Positions 57,281-64,000 of a stretch of 64,000 nucleotides of DNA are shown in pieces. The translations under genes and the position numbers were made by a program. Each line of letters starts with the position of its first letter. The stretch's first letter is position 1. The notes below the pieces were generated by a model. It saw only the letters and a program-made list of their open reading frames with translations. It made no database searches and was not told the origin of the DNA. Source of the DNA: Leptasterias polaris (Eukaryota; Echinodermata; Asteroidea; Forcipulatida; Asteriidae); the NCBI GenBank assembly GCA_037783415.1, contig JAZGTN010000213.1, positions 434,001 through 498,000 on the forward strand. Reading direction: 5' to 3'.

Positions 57281-58050
57281 CTAGAGATTCAGTTTTTGTC
57301 ATGTTACAAAAACAAGGTGTTCGAGGAGAGTGATTAAATGAAAGGTAACGACATTATACGTTTTCAATTCAATGCCTGGTTCAGGAGTTAAGAATAAAAA
57401 ATAAAAAAACATCAATTTCCGGTTTTGACCGGAAGTCAAGGTCAAATAGGGTCACATTTTGTGTAGCGCGTGATTAGTTTATGAAGACCTTTTAGATGAT
57501 GTATAGATTGAAAAAATTCAATGTGTTTTTCAGAAGTTCAATTTTTTTTTCAAATATAAAATTTTAACTTCCGGTTTGAACCGGAAGACAATGTCATCAG
57601 GTCACAAATTATAGCGTTAGTAATATTTTTCAAAGCCTTATCTGACGACGTTCAGATAATAAACAAGTAATTCCTGGTTTTGGAGTAATGTTTTTTTCAA
57701 ATAATTAATTGTATCTTCCTATTTAACCGGAAGTTAAGGTTAAATAGTAAATGTTGTGTGTCGTTTCTTAAGTTGTTACATACCTACCCAATGACGTATA
57801 AATAAATTTAAAAAATCAAATGTGTGGTTGAGAAATTATTTTTCTTTGAAAAATTTAATTTCAACCTCCGGTTTGAACAAGAAGCCAAGTTTAAACTGGT
57901 TTCATTTGTGTAGATCCTAATCAGTACATTAAAACCTTTCAGCTAATGTATGACTTGTAAAAAACCTATAATTATGTGAACCGGAGTAACGTGTTTTTCA
58001 AATATTAGATTAATTATCTGAGGGTGTGCATTGTTTCTTGTAATATCAAT
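57281..58050 (-). mobile_element. Family-B tandem unit 4 (partial)
   Basis: Begins at CTAG 57281-57284 with the same hairpin, has diverged AACTTCCGGTTTGAACCGGA monomers, and fades near 58050 before the LTR element. Right edge not defined. Confidence 0.45.
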
Positions 58051-58125
58051 GCCAATGTATTCCTGCTTGTAGTTTTGGTGCGAGACGTACGTTGTTCATT
58101 ATCACTCAACTATTGCGATTCTCCC

Positions 58126-59255
58126 TGTAACAAACAGATTGAAAATTACTTCTTTACTTTTGTTTTGCTCGGCCGTTCAGTAGGAAAACTATAGGGGTCA
58201 GCCGAGAGGTCTGAATGGAGCACCTATGAGTTGCGTCATTGTGGTCTGGGCTCATTCAACTAATTTGGGCAGCTTTCTAAGTTTGTATGGGATACTTTAA
58301 CTGAGGTTTCTTTGAGCTGAGAGTTGTATGGAATCGGGATTAATGTTCATGGGTTAAGAATGTGCCTAACTATTGTGTTGGTTGTGAGGGGCATATAAAA
58401 ACCAGGGAGTGTTTCTCCTCGGGGAGTTTTACGTTGCGGGTGCTGAAGGGTGCGTCTCGCCGGGTGGGTGTAACCAACGGACAGGTGTCAGCGCTGAGGC
58501 TGCCGCAATTACAGCCGCCGTACTTCGAGAGTCGGCGACTCCAGAGTTAGTGGGTCTAGAGTCCGTGGTGTGGAGGCCCATGCCGTAAAGTCACCGTAGC
58601 AGCGTAAATCCTCCCGAGAATTCCAGACCTGAAGTTTGGCTTCGTCGAAGCCGAAGGCCTTGTAAGTATAATTTATAATAATTATACTTAAATCATTTGG
58701 GCATGTTGAAGTCACTTGTGCACTTCATTGGTGTAATATATCGGTGTATTTTTGCTGAGGTAAAATGCTTTAATTAGACAGTTAGGAAGTTTGGTATTTG
58801 TATAATGCTTTGGCTGTGCATTCTGTGACAATGATATTGTAAGTATGTGAAATAATATATTTTCACAGGGGTTTCCGTATAACACCACCTCCTTGGGCGT
58901 GGTCGTGACGACTCGTGGGACGTCTGCCGATGGTGATAGGGCGGGGTCTACCTTTTTCTGTGACGTGATTCTTTACTTTGGAATGCGGGGACGACGTAGT
59001 TTTTCATGTACTTTGATATTGTATTAAAGCGAGCTATGTATGATACTCTTCATTGTACTAAATGGTTAAAAGCTGTACTGGAATGTGAAAGTTCCCGAGC
59101 GAAGGGGGTCTATGCACCTTGGGTTATATTTATTAAATACTTTAGTTATACATATTTGTTAATCTCAAACTGTTTCCATTGGTTTCCTGTTCTTGTATTG
59201 AGTTGACTGTCATTATTGGTCTGAGTGGAGTGGCACAAGGGTCTACTCTGCGACA
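58126..59255 (+). repeat. 5' LTR of the Gmr1-type retrotransposon (1,130 bp)
   Basis: Starts TGTAACAAACAG and ends CTCTGCGACA (TG...CA). Its first 68 bp are identical to the sequence from 63933 to the window end, which is the start of the 3' LTR. The primer-binding site begins 2 bp after its end. Confidence 0.88.
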
Positions 59256-59257
59256 TT

Positions 59258-59275
59258 TGGGGGCTTGTCCGGGAA
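59258..59275 (+). other. Primer-binding site, tRNA-Pro-like
   Basis: TGGGGGCTTGTCCGGGAA differs at two of 18 positions from the tRNA-Pro primer site known from murine gammaretroviruses. It sits 2 bp downstream of the LTR, as expected for a minus-strand primer site. Confidence 0.75.
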
Positions 59276-59413
59276 ACCGATTTTCGGTACCGAGCCACAG
59301 ACTAGTATTGGTAGTTGCTTTGTATAGGATTGGGTTATCGAGCTACAGAGGGTTTATTGATTGAGGTATAGTTCATATTCTGTCACTGATTCATAGTTTG
59401 GTTGTTTGTCAAA

Positions 59414-62400
59414 ATGGACTTTAAAAACATTATTGATCTTGGTAAAGAGATGGGTTTAGAAGGACAGGAGCTGTTAGATTTTGCCCAGGAGAGAGAGCAA
59501 AAAGAGGATAAGAAAGTTCAAATCAATTTTGAGAGAGAAGAACGCCAAAAGGAAAGAGATCACGTGAAAGAAATGAAAGAAGTTGAACTAAAACTCATCC
59601 AGGAGCAAAACGCACTAGAGTTACAAGGTGGGGACAGTATTGGCAATTCAACCATGCATAGTGGGGCAAAAGCAAAAATGCCCAAGTTACCATATTATAA
59701 TGATCAAAAAGACGATATGGATGCGTATTTGAGGCGTTTTGAGCGTTTTGCGACTTGCATGGGTTGGCCCAGTTCCGAATGGGCCATGTCACTTAGTGCT
59801 TTGCTCACTGGAAAGGCTCTAGAGGTTTACTCACGTTTGTCGGTTGGACAAGCGAACGATTATGATCAAGTGAAAGTCGCATTACTTCACAGGTTTCAGT
59901 TAACTGAAGAAGGTTTCAGGGTTAAATTCAGAAACACCCAGCCAGAACAGAGTGAAAGATATTCACAGTTCGTTGATAGGTTGCATTCGTATTTGGTTCG
60001 TTGGATGGATTTAGGAAAAACTCCTAAAACGTTCGATTCACTAAAAGACCTTATCATTCGTGAACAAATGTTGAAGGTGTGTGACAAAGATCTAAGTACG
60101 TTCCTTAAAGAAAGAAATCCTAAGTCGGCTGATGAAATGGCCATGATGGCTGATCGTTATGTAGAAGCTCATAATATACACCTTGTAGAGAGCAAACCAA
60201 AGAAAGAGTTTAGTAGAAACAAGAACACTGTCAATGAAATAAAAGGTAGACCAGGGAGAAACCCCGAGAAAAAGGGTAATACTCCTGAAAGCGAGGCTAG
60301 GCAATGTTATGTGTGTGGCAAGCGAGGGCATTTTGCGCGAAATTGTTCAGACCGCCGTGATCGCAGGCTAGCCAAATCACAAAAGGGTGCCGCACTTGGA
60401 ATTGATGAAGAGGTTGAGCATGTTAAAGTCGCAGCATGCGTTGAAAGTAAGAATGATGCTGCTCGCCAAAATCAAGTTTGCTGCGAGGTACAAAAGGCAG
60501 AGAGTGCTAGAATTGTATGTTGCCGCAACTTGCCGGTTGTTAGCGCTGTATGCATGGCCCATAACTCAATGCCAGTATCCACTGGTTATGTTGGTAAAAC
60601 GAAGGTTGAGGTATTACGAGATAGCGGGTGTAGTACAGTAGTGGTAAAGAGGAGTGTAGTTAACCAAGACCAAATGTTGGGTGTTAATCAAAATTGTGTG
60701 ATGTTGGATGGGACAGTCCGTCGTTTTCCAGTCGCTCAAATTCAAGTTGACACACCATACTTTGTCGGGTCGGTTAAAGCACTCTGTTTAGAGAATCCCC
60801 TTTATGAGTTGGTTTTGGGAAATGTTCTGGGTGTTCGTGAACCCCAAGATCCCGACCCTCATTGGGAACCGCATTCAGCAAAAATTGTGCTGGATGCTGA
60901 AAGCCAAAAAGGTGACCAATCAGTTGCAGTAGTGGAGACGAGGGCTCAACAAATTAAGAGTCAAAAACCCTTCAAACCACTGATTGTTCCAAACAACACA
61001 GGTTTGTCTGCAACCAGGAGTGAAATTGAAAACGCCCAGAAGACCGATCCAACTCTAGTAAAGTTGTGGGACCTGGCAAACACGGGACAATTGAAAGTTA
61101 CGGGTACGGGTAACGAGAGTCGATACTTGGTTAAGGATAAGTTACTTTATCGAGAATACCGATCCCCAAGCTATGAGCATGGAAAGCCCGTAGAACAGTT
61201 GATAGTTCCACAACAGTTTCGGAAACAGGTTTTGGAATTAGCACATGATTCTCCTATGGCTGGTCACATGAGAGTAAAGAAAACCTTAGATAGAGCACAA
61301 GCACATTTCTATTGGCCTGGTATAAATAGTGAAGTACAAAGACATTGTGTTTCTTGCGACATATGCCAACGTACTGTGACAAAAGGTAGTGTTGGTCGAG
61401 TTCCATTAGGGCAAATGCCATTAATCGATACTCCTTTTCGACGAGTAGCTGTCGATTTGGTAGGACCAATTGACCCCGTCACTGATAAGGGCAATAGATA
61501 TATTCTTACGCTCGTAGATTATGCCACAAGGTACCCAGAGGCCGTAGCACTTCCGCGTATTGAAACAGAGCGCGTTGCAGAGGCACTTGTGGAAATATTT
61601 GCGCGTATGGGTATACCCCAAGAAATTTTGAGTGACAGAGGTAGTCAGTTTACCTCAGAAATGATGAAAGAGGTGGGACGTCTTTTGTCCATGAGACAAT
61701 TGACGACAACCCCATACCACCCAATGTGTAATGGGTTGGTTGAAAAGTTCAATGGCACTTTAAAGAAAATGCTGCGTAAAATGTGCGTAGAAAAGCCCAA
61801 AGATTGGGACCGCTATCTGCCAGCACTGTTGTTCGCCTACAGGGAAGTGCCGCAGGAGAGCCTAAACTTTTCACCTTTTGAACTTATGTTTGGGAGAACA
61901 GTAAGGGGTCCTCTAGCCATATTAAAGGAATTATGGACAGGGGAACATCACGAAGAAGAGGTAAAATTGACATATCAATATGTTGTTGATTTACGTGATC
62001 GTTTGGAGTCAACTTGTGAGTTAGCTAGGCAAGAACTTGCCAAAGCATCCAAACGACACAAGAAGTATTACGATGCTAGGACAAGAGATCGCAAATTTGA
62101 AGTTGGTGACAAAGTTCTCATGTTACTTCCCACTGATAATAACAAACTGAAAATGCAGTGGAAAGGACCTTTTGTGGTTATTAAAAGAGTTGCTAAACAT
62201 GACTATCGCATTGATGTAAAAGGTAAAGAGAAAACATTCCATGCTAATTTGCTTAAGAAGTATGTAAGTAGAAATGAGGACAATGTACACAATGATGTTG
62301 AGATTGTACACTCTGCTGCAGGCATAATACGCGCTTCAGCGAGTATTGTAGAAGATGAGGAAGAGCTGATGGAAATTAGCCTTCCCCCAGTCAAACAAAC

Positions 62401-63814
62401 CGAGAGTCAGGTTGATGTTACTATATGTGACAGCAGATCAGAACTTGAGCAAAATGAAATTCGGGAACTATTGCATGATTGTGCCGATGTTCTCAATGAT
62501 TTGCCTGGTCGCACTACTTTGATAGAACATACTGTCAATTTAACTACCACAGATCCTGTACGTAGTAAAGCGTATCCTGTGCCCTACTCATTGCAACAGA
62601 TAATTAGAGATGAAATCGAGGCTATGTTAAAGTTGGGCATAATTGAGAAATCCGAGTCGCCCTATGCATCTCCAATTGTAATTGTGAAAAAGCGGGATGG
62701 TACTAATCGATTCTGTATAGACTACCGTAGACTCAACAAGATAACAGTTTTCGATCCTGAGCCTATTCCGAACATTGAAGATATCATGAGTAAAGTAGGC
62801 AAGGCGAAGTATTTCACCAAACTAGATTTGACAAAAGGGTATTGGCAAATCCCTCTAGCTGACCATGATAAATCTAAGAGTGCATTCATAACTGCAGAGG
62901 GGCTATATCAATTTAATGTGTTGCCTTTTGGTATGATTAATGCGCCAGCCGTATTCACTCGCATGATGCGAAGGTTATTAGGTGGTCAGAATAATGTGGT
63001 GCATTATATTGATGATGTATTGATATTTAATGAAACTTGGCAAGATCATTTAAAATCACTCAAGCGTGTATTAGAAAGCTTACGTAATGCAGGGCTCACT
63101 GCAAAACCTAGTAAGTGTGAGATTGCATTTGAGTCAGTAAAGTTCTTAGGACATGTGGTTGGTAATGGTGTGATTAAACCACAGCAAGATAAAGTGAAAC
63201 TTGTACTTGAGTCAAAGCGTCCAGAAACAAAGAAACAAGTGCGTTCTTTTATTGGCTTGGCGAATTACTATCGCAAGTTTGTTCCTAACTTTGCAGCGAT
63301 AGCCGCGCCAATCACCGACTTGACGAAGAAAGGGCAGCCTAATCGTGTACAGTGGAGCAAATCGCAGGAAACCGCGTTCAACACGTTGAAAACGCGCCTT
63401 GTGTCTGCACCTATTCTACGATTACCTGACCCTAGCAAACCATACATATTGCGCACAGATGCGTCTGATGTGGGCATAGGTGCCGTTTTGATGCAGATGG
63501 ACGATGGTGTGAAATTCCCAGTGTGTTACGCAAGCAGAAAGCTTTTGCCGCGTGAAGCAGCGTATGCTGTAATTGAAAGGGAATGTCTCGCCCTGGTGTG
63601 GGCAGTACAGAAGTTTCATGTATATTTGTACGGAACAGAGTTTGTACTAGAAACTGATCATCATCCGTTGGTCTATCTAGCCGAGAGTCGTGTAAATAAT
63701 AGTCGACTCATGCGTTGGGCGCTGGGCTTACAGCCATACCGATACCTTGTTAAGGCTATCAAAGGGTCGGACAATTTTGGTGCAGATTATCTGAGTAGAT
63801 GCCCCACAGAGTAA
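59414..63814 (+). CDS. Gag-Pol polyprotein of a Gmr1-type Ty3/gypsy retrotransposon (integrase before reverse transcriptase)
   Basis: One 1,466-aa frame from ATG 59414 (AAAATGG). Order: Lys/Glu-rich coiled-coil-like N-terminus (1-65); capsid (~90-255) with a SCAN-like C-terminal part; zinc knuckle CYVCGKRGHFARNC (298-311); retropepsin LRDSGCS (Asp403, DSG instead of DTG); integrase with H611/H618/C648/C651 zinc site and D681, D741, E777 (35 residues between D and E), then a GKGPF-type C-terminal domain; reverse transcriptase (~1040-1240) with LDLTKGYWQIPL, LPFGMINAP and YIDD (1198-1201); RNase H with D1349, E1390, D1415. Integrase normally follows RNase H in Ty3/gypsy; the reversed order is the hallmark of Gmr1 elements of deuterostomes. 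No stop or frameshift; gag and pol are fused. Confidence 0.93.
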   Translation: MDFKNIIDLGKEMGLEGQELLDFAQEREQKEDKKVQINFEREERQKERDHVKEMKEVELKLIQEQNALELQGGDSIGNSTMHSGAKAKMPKLPYYNDQKDDMDAYLRRFERFATCMGWPSSEWAMSLSALLTGKALEVYSRLSVGQANDYDQVKVALLHRFQLTEEGFRVKFRNTQPEQSERYSQFVDRLHSYLVRWMDLGKTPKTFDSLKDLIIREQMLKVCDKDLSTFLKERNPKSADEMAMMADRYVEAHNIHLVESKPKKEFSRNKNTVNEIKGRPGRNPEKKGNTPESEARQCYVCGKRGHFARNCSDRRDRRLAKSQKGAALGIDEEVEHVKVAACVESKNDAARQNQVCCEVQKAESARIVCCRNLPVVSAVCMAHNSMPVSTGYVGKTKVEVLRDSGCSTVVVKRSVVNQDQMLGVNQNCVMLDGTVRRFPVAQIQVDTPYFVGSVKALCLENPLYELVLGNVLGVREPQDPDPHWEPHSAKIVLDAESQKGDQSVAVVETRAQQIKSQKPFKPLIVPNNTGLSATRSEIENAQKTDPTLVKLWDLANTGQLKVTGTGNESRYLVKDKLLYREYRSPSYEHGKPVEQLIVPQQFRKQVLELAHDSPMAGHMRVKKTLDRAQAHFYWPGINSEVQRHCVSCDICQRTVTKGSVGRVPLGQMPLIDTPFRRVAVDLVGPIDPVTDKGNRYILTLVDYATRYPEAVALPRIETERVAEALVEIFARMGIPQEILSDRGSQFTSEMMKEVGRLLSMRQLTTTPYHPMCNGLVEKFNGTLKKMLRKMCVEKPKDWDRYLPALLFAYREVPQESLNFSPFELMFGRTVRGPLAILKELWTGEHHEEEVKLTYQYVVDLRDRLESTCELARQELAKASKRHKKYYDARTRDRKFEVGDKVLMLLPTDNNKLKMQWKGPFVVIKRVAKHDYRIDVKGKEKTFHANLLKKYVSRNEDNVHNDVEIVHSAAGIIRASASIVEDEEELMEISLPPVKQTESQVDVTICDSRSELEQNEIRELLHDCADVLNDLPGRTTLIEHTVNLTTTDPVRSKAYPVPYSLQQIIRDEIEAMLKLGIIEKSESPYASPIVIVKKRDGTNRFCIDYRRLNKITVFDPEPIPNIEDIMSKVGKAKYFTKLDLTKGYWQIPLADHDKSKSAFITAEGLYQFNVLPFGMINAPAVFTRMMRRLLGGQNNVVHYIDDVLIFNETWQDHLKSLKRVLESLRNAGLTAKPSKCEIAFESVKFLGHVVGNGVIKPQQDKVKLVLESKRPETKKQVRSFIGLANYYRKFVPNFAAIAAPITDLTKKGQPNRVQWSKSQETAFNTLKTRLVSAPILRLPDPSKPYILRTDASDVGIGAVLMQMDDGVKFPVCYASRKLLPREAAYAVIERECLALVWAVQKFHVYLYGTEFVLETDHHPLVYLAESRVNNSRLMRWALGLQPYRYLVKAIKGSDNFGADYLSRCPTE

Positions 63815-63932
63815 TAGGGGCTTCAGTAATTTGTATGATGTTGTAAAGCAAATAAATATTTGCGGTAATTTGTAAATAAGTGAATTAATATTTAGTAGGA
63901 ATTAAGTAGTAATTTTCTTGATAAGGGAGTGA
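63815..63932 (+). other. Short 3' untranslated leader with polypurine tract
   Basis: About 120 bp between the stop codon and the 3' LTR. The purine run AAGGGAGTGA (63923-63932) directly precedes the LTR and is the likely plus-strand primer. Confidence 0.6.
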
Positions 63933-64000
63933 TGTAACAAACAGATTGAAAATTACTTCTTTACTTTTGTTTTGCTCGGCCGTTCAGTAGGAAAACTATA
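63933..64000 (+). repeat. 3' LTR of the Gmr1-type element, start only
   Basis: 68 bp identical to the 5' LTR start; the rest lies beyond the window. Confidence 0.9.

Overview
This is eukaryotic, AT-rich, very repeat-dense DNA with GT..AG introns, tRNA-derived SINEs, non-LTR and LTR retrotransposons, a DIRS-like element and satellite arrays. The repeat set (a Gmr1-type Ty3/gypsy element, a Tx1/L1-like element, MIR-like SINE units) points to an invertebrate deuterostome, most likely an echinoderm. That is inference from repeat style, not proven.

Host gene. On the minus strand I can assemble by splice sites and codon phase the 3' part of one receptor gene. Three EGF-like exons (19907-19794, 19437-19291, 18551-18402), a transmembrane exon (16340-16197) and a terminal exon with a SEFIR domain (13022-11998) are joined by phase-1 introns, with an AATAAA 174 nt past the stop. 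Three further minus-strand exon candidates at 44.5-51.4 kb (51403-51350, 46740-46571, 44670-44548) have mutually compatible phases and look extracellular. They may be the upstream ectodomain of the same gene, separated from the EGF exons by about 25 kb of repeats. An EGF-TM-SEFIR layout is unlike the fibronectin-III ectodomains of vertebrate IL-17 receptors.

Layout. 0-2.3 kb: degraded non-LTR reverse transcriptase (minus). 4.7-7.3 kb: long inverted-repeat element whose right arm is split by a 1,580-bp element with CACAGTG-type terminal repeats and a 5-bp CGCCG duplication (RAG/Transib-like signature). 10.2-11.2 kb: SINE plus a ~62-bp minisatellite. 12-20 kb: receptor exons, with a DIRS-like fragment, a foldback and several SINEs in the introns. 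20-23.8 kb: a 101-bp satellite and a hairpin array. 23.9-42.3 kb: three tandem Helitron/HINE-like units carrying 130-bp palindromic satellite monomers; the third is split by a Tx1-like element, itself invaded by a foldback DNA element and by another non-LTR element. 42.3-49.1 kb: mostly unique DNA with exon candidates, a palindromic minisatellite and an RT fragment. 49.2-58.1 kb: a second tandem family with similar ends in opposite orientation, invaded by a solo LTR and by a full-length non-LTR element with an intact 967-codon ORF. 58.1 kb to the end: an apparently intact Gmr1-type LTR retrotransposon with integrase upstream of reverse transcriptase.

Most coding capacity here belongs to transposons. 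Paralogous repeat copies give the empty site of several insertions, so the order of insertion can be read directly from the sequence.
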